DNA of 55,647 bases. It comes from Acidobacteriota bacterium (lineage in GTDB: Bacteria > Acidobacteriota > Terriglobia > Acidiferrales > UBA7541). The translations under genes were made by a program, and so were the position numbers. The stretch is taken from assembly GCA_003225295.1 (NCBI GenBank), contig QHYZ01000115.1, positions 1 through 55,647 of the forward strand, given 5' to 3'. Shown one piece after another: positions 17,491 through 26,935 of this stretch; the stretch's first letter is position 1, and every line of letters starts with the position of its first letter. The notes under the pieces were generated by a model. That model did no database searches. It had not been told where the DNA came from and saw only the letters and a program-made list of their open reading frames with translations.

Positions 17491-19014
17491 ATGGCTGGGG
17501 ACACGGGTCGTTCCGGTTCAGTGTACGGGGGAGCGTCTGAGCCTTGTACGGTGGTTCTCTTCGGCGCCTCGGGAGATCTGGCAAAGCGCAAAGTCATTCC
17601 TGCCATGTATGACCTGGCGATTCACAGTGCGCTGGGACCACGTTACGTCATCGCGGGCTTTGCGCGCACGCCCATGTCCGAAGAAGCTTTTCGCACCACT
17701 CTGGGCGACGCAGCCAAAAGCATCTCGGAAGTCGGGCCAATCGATCCGCAACAGTGGGACGCGTTTGCCTCCAACCTTTATTACAGTCCCGGGGATTACG
17801 CCAACTCCGAAGCGTACACACAGCTGGCCAAGCGCCTGTCGGAACTGGAATCTTCAAAAAACATTGGCGGCAATCGTTTGTTTTATCTTTCCACGCCGCC
17901 GGAAGTTTATCCAGACATTGTCGAGCAGCTGGGCCGGGCAGGACTCGCTCGCGCTTCCGCTCCGAACTCCTGGGTGCACATCATCATTGAGAAACCTTTC
18001 GGGCGGGATCTGGCATCGGCGAAGGCTTTGAACGAAATTGTCCTCAGAGTTTTCGACGAAAGGCAGGTCTACCGCATCGATCACTACCTGGGCAAGGACA
18101 CCGTGCAAAACCTGCTCGTGCTGCGTTTTGGCAACGGGATATTCGAACCTCTTTGGAACCGGAACTATGTCGATCACGTGCAAATCACCGCATCGGAAAC
18201 GCTCGGGGTCGAACGGCGCGGCGGTTTTTATGAAACGGCAGGCGCGCTCCGGGACATGATTCAAAGCCACGTTCTGCAATTGACGTCTCTGGTCGCCGTC
18301 GAACCTCCCGCTTCGTTTGATGCCACCGCGGTGCGCAACGAAAAACTGAAAGTGCTGCAGTCCATCCGCCCCTTCGATCTGGAAATGGTGGCCCAATCGG
18401 TGGTTCGCGGACAATATGCTCCCGGAAGACTCGGGGATAAGCCGGTACCCGGCTACCGTGAAGAGCCCAACGTGAATCAAGCTTCCAAGACTGAGACCTT
18501 TGTTGCCGGCAAATTATTGATCGACAACTGGCGCTGGGCCGGCGTTCCGTTTTATCTTCGAACGGGCAAGCGCCTCGCCAAGCGCAGCACCGAGATCATG
18601 ATTCAATTTCGCCGCGCCCCGCACATCGTTTTTCGCGAGAAAGAGATTGAGCCCAACCGTCTGATTTTGAATATCCAGCCGGACGAAGGCATTTCCGTTT
18701 CTTTTGGCGCAAAACGCCCGGGAACCGAAATGAGCATCGGAAACGTCACCATGAATTTCTGCTATCGTGAAGCTTTTGGAGAGGGGACGCGTAGCGCCTA
18801 CGCGACACTCTTGAACGACTGTGTGCGCGGCGATGCCACACTCTTCGATCGCGGTGACAGCGTCGAGGCCGCCTGGTCGCTTGTGGACCCCATCCTCGAC
18901 GTCTGGAGTGCTGCCAAGAGCGCGGCCGTGCCACAATATCCAGCGGGGAGCTGGGGACCAAGAGAATCCGATGTGCTGCTCGAACGTGACGGCAGACAGT
19001 GGTACAACCCGTAG
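17491..19014 (+). CDS. zwf: Glucose-6-phosphate 1-dehydrogenase
   Basis: Oxidises glucose-6-phosphate to 6-phosphogluconolactone with NADP, the entry into the oxidative pentose phosphate and Entner-Doudoroff routes. The 507-residue protein shows the coenzyme site LFGASGDLAKRK and the substrate-site signature RIDHYLGKDTVQNLL, plus KPFGRD and RTGKRL in the C-terminal domain. ATG 17491 is chosen because GGAGGAAGAG lies 3 nt upstream; starts 15-18 nt earlier would add five or six residues. It is followed 48 bp later by glucokinase, so Glk and Zwf probably act together on glucose. Fully canonical. Confidence 0.96.
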   Translation: MAGDTGRSGSVYGGASEPCTVVLFGASGDLAKRKVIPAMYDLAIHSALGPRYVIAGFARTPMSEEAFRTTLGDAAKSISEVGPIDPQQWDAFASNLYYSPGDYANSEAYTQLAKRLSELESSKNIGGNRLFYLSTPPEVYPDIVEQLGRAGLARASAPNSWVHIIIEKPFGRDLASAKALNEIVLRVFDERQVYRIDHYLGKDTVQNLLVLRFGNGIFEPLWNRNYVDHVQITASETLGVERRGGFYETAGALRDMIQSHVLQLTSLVAVEPPASFDATAVRNEKLKVLQSIRPFDLEMVAQSVVRGQYAPGRLGDKPVPGYREEPNVNQASKTETFVAGKLLIDNWRWAGVPFYLRTGKRLAKRSTEIMIQFRRAPHIVFREKEIEPNRLILNIQPDEGISVSFGAKRPGTEMSIGNVTMNFCYREAFGEGTRSAYATLLNDCVRGDATLFDRGDSVEAAWSLVDPILDVWSAAKSAAVPQYPAGSWGPRESDVLLERDGRQWYNP

Positions 19015-19062
19015 TTGCAGCACCTGACGTAACTAAAGGTATAGATCGGGTAGGGGGAACAG

Positions 19063-20046
19063 GTGATCCTTGCAGGGGACGTTGGCGGGACGAAGTGTAA
19101 TTTGGCGCTCTTTTCGGAAAAAGGCGGCACACTCACGCCCGTCTTCAAGCAGCGCTTCGCAAGCAAAGAGTTCGCCCAATTCGAGCGCATCGTCAAGGAA
19201 TTCTCGCGCCAGGCGGCTGAACATCTGGGGAAGGAAAGCATCGTTGCCGCGGGATTTGGAATCGCTGGGCCGGTGATCAATGGCACCGTGAGAGCCACGA
19301 ATCTTCCGTGGATCGTGGATACCAAATCTCTCATAAAGGAGCTAAATGTCCCCCACGTCGTTCTCTTGAATGACCTGGGCGCCACGGGCCACAGTATCGA
19401 GCATCTTCCGTCGGAAGATTTCTGCGTCTTGAATTCCGGTAGTCCCGAGCCGGGTGGAACTCGCGCGCTGCTCGCGGCGGGCACGGGTCTTGGCCAGTCA
19501 ATTCTAGTGTGGGACGGAGGACGCTATCGCGTTGTGCCCTCCGAAGGCGGGCACTCCGACTTCGCGCCGCACACCGAACAACAGATTGAACTGCTGCGCT
19601 TCATGCGCCGTCGGTATCCTCAAGTAAGCTGGGAACTCATTCTCTCCGGTCGCGGCTTCCGCACCATTCATGAATTTCTCGCGCCGAAAGTTACACACGC
19701 TACGTTTGAGGATCCCGATGCTGACCCCGCCCCAGAAATCACGCGACGCGGCTTGGAGAAGTCCTGCCGGGTCTGTTCCGACACGTTGGATCTCTGGACC
19801 GCCATCTATGGAGCAGAAGCAGGAAATCTTGCGCTGAAAGTTCTGGCGCTCGGCGGTGTTTACGTTGCGGGCGGCATCGCCGTCAAAATTCTCGAAAAAA
19901 TGAAAGACGGCATTTTCTTTCACGCCTTCAAGGACAAGTGGAAATTCGAAGGTCTCCTGAGCAATATCCCCGTCTCCATCGTCCTCAACGAATCCGCCCC
20001 GCTCCTCGGAGCCGCGTACGAGGCGCTGGCCGCCATCGATAAGTAG
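19063..20046 (+). CDS. glk: Glucokinase (ROK-unrelated, bacterial Glk type)
   Basis: Phosphorylates glucose to glucose-6-phosphate, the substrate of the preceding enzyme. The 327 residues begin with the phosphate-binding motif LAGDVGGTKCNLALFS. LLNDLGATGHSI carries the catalytic Asp region and LLAAGTGLGQSIL the second phosphate loop, followed by PSEGGHSDFAP. The start is GTG with AGGGGGAACAG upstream. zwf and glk are very likely one transcript. A CGGGCT-TC-AGCCCG hairpin two bases beyond the stop codon probably ends it. Confidence 0.95.
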   Translation: MILAGDVGGTKCNLALFSEKGGTLTPVFKQRFASKEFAQFERIVKEFSRQAAEHLGKESIVAAGFGIAGPVINGTVRATNLPWIVDTKSLIKELNVPHVVLLNDLGATGHSIEHLPSEDFCVLNSGSPEPGGTRALLAAGTGLGQSILVWDGGRYRVVPSEGGHSDFAPHTEQQIELLRFMRRRYPQVSWELILSGRGFRTIHEFLAPKVTHATFEDPDADPAPEITRRGLEKSCRVCSDTLDLWTAIYGAEAGNLALKVLALGGVYVAGGIAVKILEKMKDGIFFHAFKDKWKFEGLLSNIPVSIVLNESAPLLGAAYEALAAIDK

Positions 20047-20048
20047 CG

Positions 20049-20062
20049 CGGGCTTCAGCCCG
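20049..20062 (+). terminator. Hairpin after glk
   Basis: A 6-bp stem CGGGCT / AGCCCG with a TC loop directly after the glk stop codon, followed within 8 nt by TTTT. It probably terminates zwf-glk. Confidence 0.5.
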
Positions 20063-20177
20063 GCATGTCGTTTTACTGTTCTTAAGCCGCAGCCATTCCC
20101 GCGCCCATGGATTCCTGATGCCATCATTCCCAAATGCCAAGCATCGCTAGATTCTTTTTCGTCAATGAATCTCGGGC

Positions 20178-20202
20178 TTCCAGCCCACCCCCACGGCTGG
20201 AA
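20178..20202. repeat. Inverted repeat in the glk downstream spacer
   Basis: TTCCAGCC and GGCTGGAA form a perfect 8-bp stem around a C-rich 9-nt loop. A second small repeat (GGGCT-TCC-AGCCC) overlaps its left arm. The 345-base spacer 20047-20391 holds these hairpins and no gene that I can support. Confidence 0.45.
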
Positions 20203-20391
20203 GCGAAGCAAGCGTAGGTCTCTGCCTTTCCGGCGGAAGGATTTCCTTCGGCACACCAATGGACCTCGAACAGAATGAGGGGTTTTATTCTCAAGATTTT
20301 GAACACTTGACACGCTCCCATCCTCGAGTTTCTGTGACCCAGTGTATTTCAGTGACGACTGAGTATTCGACTTTCCACTATCATGATGTGA

Positions 20392-20938
20392 ATGGCCCTC
20401 TTCGAAGACAAGTTAGGAGAGTGGAAGCCGGTTTCACGCCTGAGAGGAATCGCCTGGCTCTGTTTCTACGCCCTTTTCCTCCTCCTACGCCTTCGCCGAC
20501 CGCTCCGGATTCCTCATCGTCGACTACCTCAATCTGCTCATCCACGAAGGCGGGCATTTCTTCTTCAGTTGGTTTGGCAACACCATCATGATTCTCGGCG
20601 GAACCATCGGCGAACTCCTCGTCCCTCTTCTATGCGCCATCTATTTCTTCTGCCAACGCGAAACCACCGGCTTCGCATTCAGCACCTACTGGTTGTTCGA
20701 GAATTTTCCCTACATCGGCAGCTACATGGCCGACGCACGCAGTGCGGCATTGCCCCTGGTGGGCTCGGAGGAGAGCGACTGGACCATTCTCTTTGGCCAG
20801 TGGGGACTCCTCGCCGAGGACCAAAAAATCGGCGCAATCATGCGCACCCTGGGCTGGCTCGGCATGCTCGCCACCATGACCTGGCTGGCCAACCGCGTTC
20901 GCCATGGCGAGGCGTCAAAACCACCCTGGCCATCCTGA
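20392..20938 (+). pseudogene. Frameshifted HEGGH membrane metallopeptidase-like protein
   Basis: Two overlapping frames together make one protein of about 181 residues. The first frame gives MALFEDKLGEWKPVSRLRG and a hydrophobic start (IAWLCFYALFLL). After about 20483 the sense moves to the next frame: SYAFADRSGFLIVDYLNLL, then IHEGGHFFFSWFG, then MILGGTIGELLVPLLCAIYFF and later helices. HEGGH is an HExxH zinc motif at the membrane edge, as in M50-type intramembrane proteases, so the intact protein was probably a small membrane peptidase or a catalytically altered relative. The shift is +1 or equivalent in a pyrimidine-rich stretch (CCCTTTTCCTCCTCC), which makes a sequencing or assembly slip possible. 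Confidence 0.65.
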
Positions 20939-21073
20939 TTGGTGGCTAACCCGGTCTGCGCGATTCGCCTCTCATCCTTACAGTTTCTTGGTAAACTGTG
21001 CTGATACGATTGTTCATAGTGTTGGCCGTGCGGGACACTTCCGCCATTCTGCATCGAGGCCAAGGAGCTGAGT

Positions 21074-22567
21074 ATGAGCAGTGCCGTAACCACCCAGGTA
21101 TCCGAACTCCAGAACTACGTGAATGGCGTCTGGCGGCGAGCGGCCGCGACCGAGTACGTAGACGTTACCAACCCCGCTACTGCGGAGGTGCTGGCGCGCA
21201 CCCCGCTCTCGACATCCGCTGACGTCGACGCTGCCGTCCAAGCCGCTGTCGATGCCTTTCCAGCTTGGCGCCGCACACCTCCCGGTGAGCGCGTTCAATA
21301 CCTCTTCAAGCTGAAAAACCTTTTGGAAGATCAACTCGACGAACTTGCAAGAATCATTACCCTCGAAAACGGCAAGACCTTCGCCGAAGCCCGGGCCGAA
21401 CTTCGTCGCGCCATCGAAAACGTCGAAGTCGCTTGCGGCATCCCCATAATGATGCAGGGCTACAACCTTGAGGACGTGACGCCCGGCGTTGATGAGATGC
21501 AAATTCGCCAGCCACTCGGAGTGGTTGCGGCCATCGTGCCCTTCAACTTCCCGGCGATGGTCTCGTATTGGTTCCTTCCGTATGCCATCGCGTGCGGAAA
21601 TACCTTCATCCTGAAACCATCCGAGCGCGTCCCCCTATCCATGCACCGCGCCTTTGAGCTTTTGGAAAAGACTGGCCTGCCCAAAGGAGTGGTGAACCTC
21701 GTCAACGGCGGTCGCGATGTGGTTAATGCGCTTTGTGACCATCCGCAAGTTCGTGCCATCAGTTTTGTGGGTTCGACTCCGGTCGCCAAGCATGTTTACA
21801 CGCGTTCCGCCGCCAGCGGCAAGCGCATGCAGTGCCAGGGCGGAGCGAAGAATCACGTCGTCGTTTTGCCGGATGCGGACATGGATCTGGCGACGCAGAT
21901 CATCAGCGACAGCGCATTTGGTTGCGCAGGGCAGCGCTGCCTCGCCGTTTCCGTTGCCGTCACCATTGGCGAAGCGCAAAAATCTTTCCGCGACTCCATT
22001 GCGCACGCCGCTTCCGCAATTCGCGTCGGCAATGGCCTCGATGTCGGCATTCAGATGGGCCCGGTGATCACCAAGGAGAGCAAACAGCGCATTGAATCGC
22101 TCATTTCCGCAGGCATTGGTGAAGGCGCACAACCCATCGTCGATGGGCGCAACGCGAAGATCCCGAAATACGAATCGGGAAATTTTCTCACCCCCACGAT
22201 CCTTGACAGATTGCCGTCCACCAGCCAGCTTGCCAATACGGAAATCTTCGGCCCCGTGCTCAGCCTGATTCACGCCAATTCCATTGATGAAGCCATGGAA
22301 TTTCTTCGCCGCAGTCCTTATGGCAACCAGGCGTCGCTGTTCACCACAAGCGGCTCAGCGGCGCGCAGATTCCGCTACGAAGCGCCTGCAGGAAATATCG
22401 GAATCAATATCGGCGTGGCCGCGCCGATGGCCTATTTCCCTTTCAGCGGCTGGAAGGAGAGTTTCTTCGGCATCCTTCACGGCCAAGGGCGCGACTCCGT
22501 TGAATTCTTCACCGAATCGAAGATCGTCGTGGAGCGCTGGTCACGACAGGAGACCCGCAAGTTTTAG
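21074..22567 (+). CDS. mmsA: CoA-acylating methylmalonate-semialdehyde dehydrogenase
   Basis: An aldehyde dehydrogenase of 497 residues. It shows [12 protein letters not shown] in the nucleotide-binding domain, the MmsA-type [15 protein letters not shown] segment, and the catalytic cysteine in GCAGQRCLA. The general-base glutamate of ordinary ALDHs is replaced in the region preceding GGAKNH, as expected for CoA-dependent family members. It converts malonate or methylmalonate semialdehyde to acetyl- or propionyl-CoA in valine, beta-alanine or inositol degradation. AAGGAG is 6 nt upstream of the ATG. No other valine or inositol genes are adjacent. Confidence 0.92.
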   Translation: MSSAVTTQVSELQNYVNGVWRRAAATEYVDVTNPATAEVLARTPLSTSADVDAAVQAAVDAFPAWRRTPPGERVQYLFKLKNLLEDQLDELARIITLENGKTFAEARAELRRAIENVEVACGIPIMMQGYNLEDVTPGVDEMQIRQPLGVVAAIVPFNFPAMVSYWFLPYAIACGNTFILKPSERVPLSMHRAFELLEKTGLPKGVVNLVNGGRDVVNALCDHPQVRAISFVGSTPVAKHVYTRSAASGKRMQCQGGAKNHVVVLPDADMDLATQIISDSAFGCAGQRCLAVSVAVTIGEAQKSFRDSIAHAASAIRVGNGLDVGIQMGPVITKESKQRIESLISAGIGEGAQPIVDGRNAKIPKYESGNFLTPTILDRLPSTSQLANTEIFGPVLSLIHANSIDEAMEFLRRSPYGNQASLFTTSGSAARRFRYEAPAGNIGINIGVAAPMAYFPFSGWKESFFGILHGQGRDSVEFFTESKIVVERWSRQETRKF

Positions 22568-22719
22568 TTTGCAGTGCGGGAGCATTACTCCCGCTTTTGT
22601 GGCGGTCACCCGCAAGTCGGCGTTTGTACACAAGACTCGCAGGCGCGGTATCAAGAGCTGGTCGTAGTCTTTGAATTTGAACTTTATAACTTTACTTTGA
22701 AATTTGTGATTTGATTCTC

Positions 22720-23850
22720 ATGCAAAGCAAACCTCTTCATTTGGACGTGCACGAGCAGATCGAGTGCGCACACACGTTGGCATCGCGCTTTTATACCGAT
22801 CCCACGATACTGGAGATCGAAAAGTCGCGTATTTTCCGGCGCACTTGGCAGCTGGTCGGAACCCTTAGCCGGTCGTGCGGGGAAGAGAATGGGGTGAAGC
22901 GGACTATCGCTGACCCGGAAAGTTTTTTCACCGCGGATCTGGCTGGTGAACCAATCATCGTCGTCCGTGACAAGCAAGGAGAGTTGCGTGCTTTTAGCAA
23001 CGTTTGCCGCCACCGCGCCGGACCCATCGCCCTGGGCAGCGGCTGCAAGAATGTCCTCCGTTGCCAGTACCACGGCTGGACGTACACGCTTGATGGCCGC
23101 TTGATCGGCACACCCGATGTCGAAGGCGTTGAGTTCTTTGACCGCAGCACCATGGGCATGGTGCCGCTCCGCTGCGAGACCTGGGAGCAGTTTGTCTTTG
23201 TGAATTTCGACCTGAAGGCCGAGCCGCTCTCCGTTTACCTCGGCCAGATTCCCCGGCAGGCGCGGGCTTTCCAATTCGATGGTCTGCAATTTGCCGAGCG
23301 TCGCGACTATGTCATCGATTGCAACTGGAAGATCTATGTCGATAACTATCTGGAGGGCTATCATATCCCCATTGCCCATCCTGGCTTGATGAAGGAGATC
23401 GATTACGCGCAATATCGCACGGACACCTTCCGCTTCTATTCCCAGCAATTCGCTCCGATCCGTGCCCTCCAGGCAGAAGACGCAGGCGGGCGCCTCTACA
23501 CGCCCGGCACTGGTCAGCAAGCTCTCTACTTCTGGGTTTTCCCAAACCTGATGCTCAACATCTATCCGGACAACATCTCGACCAACCTGATCGTGCCTCT
23601 CTCCCACGAAAAGACGCTTACGATCTTCGAATGGTTTTTCCACGACACGGCTTCGGAGAAGAATCTGGAGCGCATCAGGCGCTCAGTGGCGTTCAGCGAC
23701 GAAGTACAGCAGGAAGATATTGGCCTCTGCGAAAATGTTCAGCGTGGTTTGCGCTCTTCGACTTATGACCGCGGGCGCTACTCCGTCAAGCGTGAAAACG
23801 GCGTTCACCATTTCCACATGCTGCTCGGCGAGTTCCTGGGGCAGCCGTAA
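22720..23850 (+). CDS. Rieske non-heme iron oxygenase, alpha subunit
   Basis: A 376-residue aromatic-ring-hydroxylating-type oxygenase. The Rieske 2Fe-2S site is CRHRAGPIALGSGC and CQYHGW, with Cys-x-His and Cys-x2-His. The catalytic mononuclear iron site is DNYLEGYHIPIAH, two His plus a downstream Asp. The SRPBCC domain continues to the end. The length and the lack of a beta subunit or ferredoxin gene nearby fit the single-subunit choline- or carnitine-type oxygenases. The substrate is not determined. ATG 22720 is preferred to an upstream TTG. gntK begins 17 bp later, so the two are probably co-transcribed. Confidence 0.9.
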   Translation: MQSKPLHLDVHEQIECAHTLASRFYTDPTILEIEKSRIFRRTWQLVGTLSRSCGEENGVKRTIADPESFFTADLAGEPIIVVRDKQGELRAFSNVCRHRAGPIALGSGCKNVLRCQYHGWTYTLDGRLIGTPDVEGVEFFDRSTMGMVPLRCETWEQFVFVNFDLKAEPLSVYLGQIPRQARAFQFDGLQFAERRDYVIDCNWKIYVDNYLEGYHIPIAHPGLMKEIDYAQYRTDTFRFYSQQFAPIRALQAEDAGGRLYTPGTGQQALYFWVFPNLMLNIYPDNISTNLIVPLSHEKTLTIFEWFFHDTASEKNLERIRRSVAFSDEVQQEDIGLCENVQRGLRSSTYDRGRYSVKRENGVHHFHMLLGEFLGQP

Positions 23851-23867
23851 TCGGCGATGAAGTTCTC

Positions 23868-24353
23868 GTGATCATTCTCCTGATGGGCCCTGCGGGATCT
23901 GGAAAGACGACCGTAGGCGAAGTGCTGGCCTCACAGCTCAAGTGGGAATTTGCCGATGGCGACAATTTCCACTCGCCCGCCAACATTGAGAAAATGGCTC
24001 ACGGACTACCGCTCAGCGACGACGACCGCATCCCCTGGCTCAATTCCATTCGCGAGGCCATGTTTCGGTGCGAGGTCGAGAGCCGCAACCTCGTTCTGGC
24101 ATGTTCCGCCCTGAAGCGCAGCTATCGCGAGCTGCTCCAAATCAATTCCAATGTGAAGTTTGTCTACTTGAAGGGTTCCTACGAACTGCTTCGTGAGCGG
24201 TTGCATTCGCGAAAAGGGCACTACGCCGGCGAGCAAATCCTGGCCAGTCAATTCGCGGATCTTGAGGAACCCACCGATGCTATTACGATCGACGCCGCGC
24301 AGCCCGGCGAACAAATCGTCGCGGAAATCCGCAAGGTGCTCGGATTATCTTAG
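23868..24353 (+). CDS. gntK: Gluconokinase
   Basis: Phosphorylates gluconate to 6-phosphogluconate. The 161 residues match the thermoresistant GntK type: P-loop LLMGPAGSGKTTVG, substrate region FADGDNFHSPANIEKM, LSDDDRIPWL, and ACSALKRSYRELL. The start is GTG. The product joins the pathway opened by Zwf, so the window holds two entry points to 6-phosphogluconate. The gene converges on lemA with only 20 bp between the stop codons. Confidence 0.95.
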   Translation: MIILLMGPAGSGKTTVGEVLASQLKWEFADGDNFHSPANIEKMAHGLPLSDDDRIPWLNSIREAMFRCEVESRNLVLACSALKRSYRELLQINSNVKFVYLKGSYELLRERLHSRKGHYAGEQILASQFADLEEPTDAITIDAAQPGEQIVAEIRKVLGLS

Positions 24354-24373
24354 GTTGCGCGGGCCTTGGAATT

Positions 24374-25006
24374 CTAGGGCTTCGCAGGCGCTGGCTTGGG
24401 TGTGGTAGCCGGGACCGCTGGCGCATTGCGGGTTCCGAAATCCACCTTGGGGACCTGCCGGGCACCTTCTTCCGTCTTAAAGTAGGCGTCGTTACGTGTG
24501 AAGCCGCTCAGGCTCGCTACCAGGCTGTTCGGGAAGAGCGCAATAAATGTGTTGTAATCCTGCACTGCCTCGTTGTAGCGGCGGCGCTCCACGGCGATGC
24601 GATTTTCCGTGCCCGCCAGCTCGTCCTGTAGACGCAAAAAATTCTCGTTGGATCTCAGCTGGGGATAGTTTTCAACTACTACGAGCAAGCGCCCCAAGGC
24701 GGAATCCAATTGTCCGTTCGCCGTGATTTTTTCAGCTGGAGAATGCGCGCCAAGCAAGGCGGAACGCGCCTTTGCGATATCTCCGAACACGGTTTGCTCC
24801 TGCGCCGCAAAACCCTTGACGGTCTCCACCAGATTGGGGATCAGGTCCGCTCGACGTTGCAAAACGACGTCCACCTGGGCCCATGCGGCATTCACCGCCT
24901 CGCGCTCGACCGCCATCTGATTCCTGCGGCTGATAAGCGAATTCCCCAGCATCAGGGCAACGACCACGAAAACAATTAAGACTATCAGACCTTTCTTCAC
25001 ATCCAC
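24374..25006 (-). CDS. lemA: LemA family membrane protein
   Basis: A 210-residue protein with one N-terminal membrane helix (LIVLIVFVVVALMLGNSL) followed by the LemA helical domain: NAAWAQVDVVLQRRADLIPN, VVENYPQLRSNENFLRLQDE and AVQDYNTFIALFPNSLVA. The Pro/Ala-rich C-terminal tail is specific to this protein. LemA proteins are commonly paired with TPM-domain proteins, and that pair is present here with one gene inserted between them. The biochemical role of LemA is not settled; envelope stress or signalling is suggested. Probably the last gene of a three-gene minus-strand operon. Confidence 0.93.
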   Translation of the reverse strand: MDVKKGLIVLIVFVVVALMLGNSLISRRNQMAVEREAVNAAWAQVDVVLQRRADLIPNLVETVKGFAAQEQTVFGDIAKARSALLGAHSPAEKITANGQLDSALGRLLVVVENYPQLRSNENFLRLQDELAGTENRIAVERRRYNEAVQDYNTFIALFPNSLVASLSGFTRNDAYFKTEEGARQVPKVDFGTRNAPAVPATTPKPAPAKP

Positions 25007-25023
25007 CTCGAATCAGCTGGATT

Positions 25024-25776
25024 TTAAGAATGTGTATTCTTCACACGCTGCCATTCCCGCTTGGGAAAGTGATGCTCCAGCGCATCCAGAGTTTTCTCCA
25101 ATGCCTTTAGATACGCGCCGTACACCGCAACAATTTCGCCGTGAAATTCGTCTGTCTCGCGCAGCTTCAGCATGGCGCCGTAGGCCACCATGTTTGAACC
25201 CGTCAGCTCTGCCGCTCGCGCAACGATATCATGCGCGGCCACAGGCGGCTCTTCTCCAAATGCAATCACTACATGGCGGAGCAGCGTCAGCACTCCGGAA
25301 AACGATTTTCTCAGAACGAGCGCCAGCTCCTTTGTATCCCCCGGCGCGCGCAGATAATGCTGCCTCAATTTCAGCAGGATTGTCCGCAAGTCATGCTCAA
25401 TCTGCACGCGATGCAGGTTCATTGGCACTTCAATGTCCACAACGACATCCGCTCCATAGAGCACACGTCGCCCGTGCTGCATATCCAGAATCTCGATGGC
25501 GAAGACATCCGCAGCATGCCTCAGCTCATTTTTCGTGAAAAAAAGAGGCGCAGGTTCTTTCTGCTCGACGCACCACCATTTCACCACCTGCGCGAGGCGT
25601 CCCAACTCCTCGACGCTCAGGGAACGAAGGATGCAAACCACATTGAGGTCCGAGTGCCCTTCGTGAAAGTCACCGCGCGCGGCCGACCCGAACAAAATGA
25701 CGGATTCGAGGTTTACCGCCGCGAATTCCTTCAGCCTGTTGACCAGTTCTGTTAGTTTTGTTTCCTTGGAGTGCAT
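25024..25776 (-). CDS. Nucleotidyltransferase-domain protein between TPM and LemA genes
   Basis: A 250-residue protein with an N-terminal pol-beta-type nucleotidyltransferase fold: VILFGSAARGDFHEGHSDLN gives the GS motif and the acidic pair. The second acidic residue is Asn (D-L-N instead of D-x-D), which may weaken catalysis. The C-terminal half (about 120-250) is all-helical and resembles HEPN or substrate-binding helices. GGAGGTGAA directly precedes the ATG at 25776, which settles the start; a longer upstream frame overlaps the TPM gene antisense-like glycine codons and is not real. It sits 17 bp from lemA and 29 bp from the TPM gene. The target is unknown. Confidence 0.82.
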   Translation of the reverse strand: MHSKETKLTELVNRLKEFAAVNLESVILFGSAARGDFHEGHSDLNVVCILRSLSVEELGRLAQVVKWWCVEQKEPAPLFFTKNELRHAADVFAIEILDMQHGRRVLYGADVVVDIEVPMNLHRVQIEHDLRTILLKLRQHYLRAPGDTKELALVLRKSFSGVLTLLRHVVIAFGEEPPVAAHDIVARAAELTGSNMVAYGAMLKLRETDEFHGEIVAVYGAYLKALEKTLDALEHHFPKREWQRVKNTHS

Positions 25777-25805
25777 TTCACCTCCGTTCCCTTTTATCCA
25801 GAGCC

Positions 25806-26651
25806 CTACCAGCTTCCTGAAGCGCCTCCGCCTCCGCTGCTGCCGCCGCCAAATCCGCCAAATCCACCGCCGCCGCCGCCTCCGCCTCCGCCGAAGCCTC
25901 CCCCACTCCAGCCTCCGCGTCCCCAGTCCCTTCCCGAGCGCCTTCCAGCGCTGTCCGCAAGCATCCCCAGCAGAAACCAGAGCAAGCCGCCTCCGCCCGA
26001 TCCGCCTCCGCGCCGGCCACCGCTGCGAGAAGATAGGCTCCCGATCGCCGCGAACAACAGAATCAAGCCGAGCACGAGCCAAACTCCCCAACTTGCGTTG
26101 TCAGCTCGGCCGTCTCGATTCCCTCCCGCCGGAGGCTGACCGGTCAGTGTCACCCCCGAATCGTCCGCCAGGTACTTTGCCAGCCGCCATGCGGCAATCT
26201 CTGTTGCCTTGCCGTAGTCGCCTTGCCGGAGGAATGGCACCATCGCACGACCCGCATCACCCGCCCGCGCATCATTGATCACCGGCTCGAGCCCGTAGCC
26301 CACTTCAATGCGATACTTGTGCTCATGGGGAGCGACCAGCAATAACACGCCGCGATTGTCTTTCTTGCTTCCGACTGCAAGCTGCTTGAAGAGGTCGACC
26401 GCGTAGTTCTCGACGCTTTCGCTTTCGAGCGATGGGATGGTCACAATCGCCATCTGCGCGCCAGTCTTCTGCTCCACCTCCGCGCATAATGCTTCGAGTT
26501 GTGACTGGGCTTTCGGGCTGATCACTCCGGCCAGGTCACTTACATAACCGGTCGGATGAATATTCTTGATATCGTCCGCTGCGCCGAAGCTCGCGCTGAA
26601 CAAAAGCAGGCAGTGAAGCAATGCGGCCCGAGAGAAGTGGATTTTTCGCAT
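25806..26651 (-). CDS. TPM-domain (YgcG-like) protein
   Basis: A 281-residue exported protein: signal peptide (LLHCLLLFSASFGAADD), TPM domain from about residue 30 (YVSDLAGVISPKAQSQLEAL to RIEVGYGLEPVINDA), a membrane helix near 190 (VWLVLGLILLFAAIG), and a long glycine-rich tail (runs of up to nine Gly) ending GASGSW. TPM proteins are associated with LemA and with photosystem or envelope maintenance; their activity is uncertain. The Gly-rich low-complexity tail is typical. First gene of the TPM, nucleotidyltransferase, LemA series. Confidence 0.92.
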   Translation of the reverse strand: MRKIHFSRAALLHCLLLFSASFGAADDIKNIHPTGYVSDLAGVISPKAQSQLEALCAEVEQKTGAQMAIVTIPSLESESVENYAVDLFKQLAVGSKKDNRGVLLLVAPHEHKYRIEVGYGLEPVINDARAGDAGRAMVPFLRQGDYGKATEIAAWRLAKYLADDSGVTLTGQPPAGGNRDGRADNASWGVWLVLGLILLFAAIGSLSSRSGGRRGGGSGGGGLLWFLLGMLADSAGRRSGRDWGRGGWSGGGFGGGGGGGGGGFGGFGGGSSGGGGASGSW

Positions 26652-26935
26652 GTAGTGTCCAAAGGCCGTCGCCAGTTGACTATAGGGCCAGCTTCGACCG
26701 GCTGTAAAGCGGTGTCAGCCATGTCCATGATCTTGCTACCTTGCCCTTACAGAGGAAAACAGTAATAACGGTCAGGAGGAATGCAGGAATTCAGGACGAT
26801 CAACGCAGATAAACGGAGCGCACGAAAGCACATTTGCTGACAATCCTCTTTGTTTTCTGCCTTCGACGAAGCGAACCTTGCGAACGTCGCGAGCGCGCAT
26901 TTATAATCCAGTGTCGTGGCGACGGCGCCAGCCGC

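Noticed and set aside
20463-20491. A third YTAR-type 4-bp duplication scar at the HEGGH frameshift
   Set aside because: No YTAR tetramer is duplicated there; the break lies in a CT-rich run and is better explained by a single-base slip or a 19-bp duplication.
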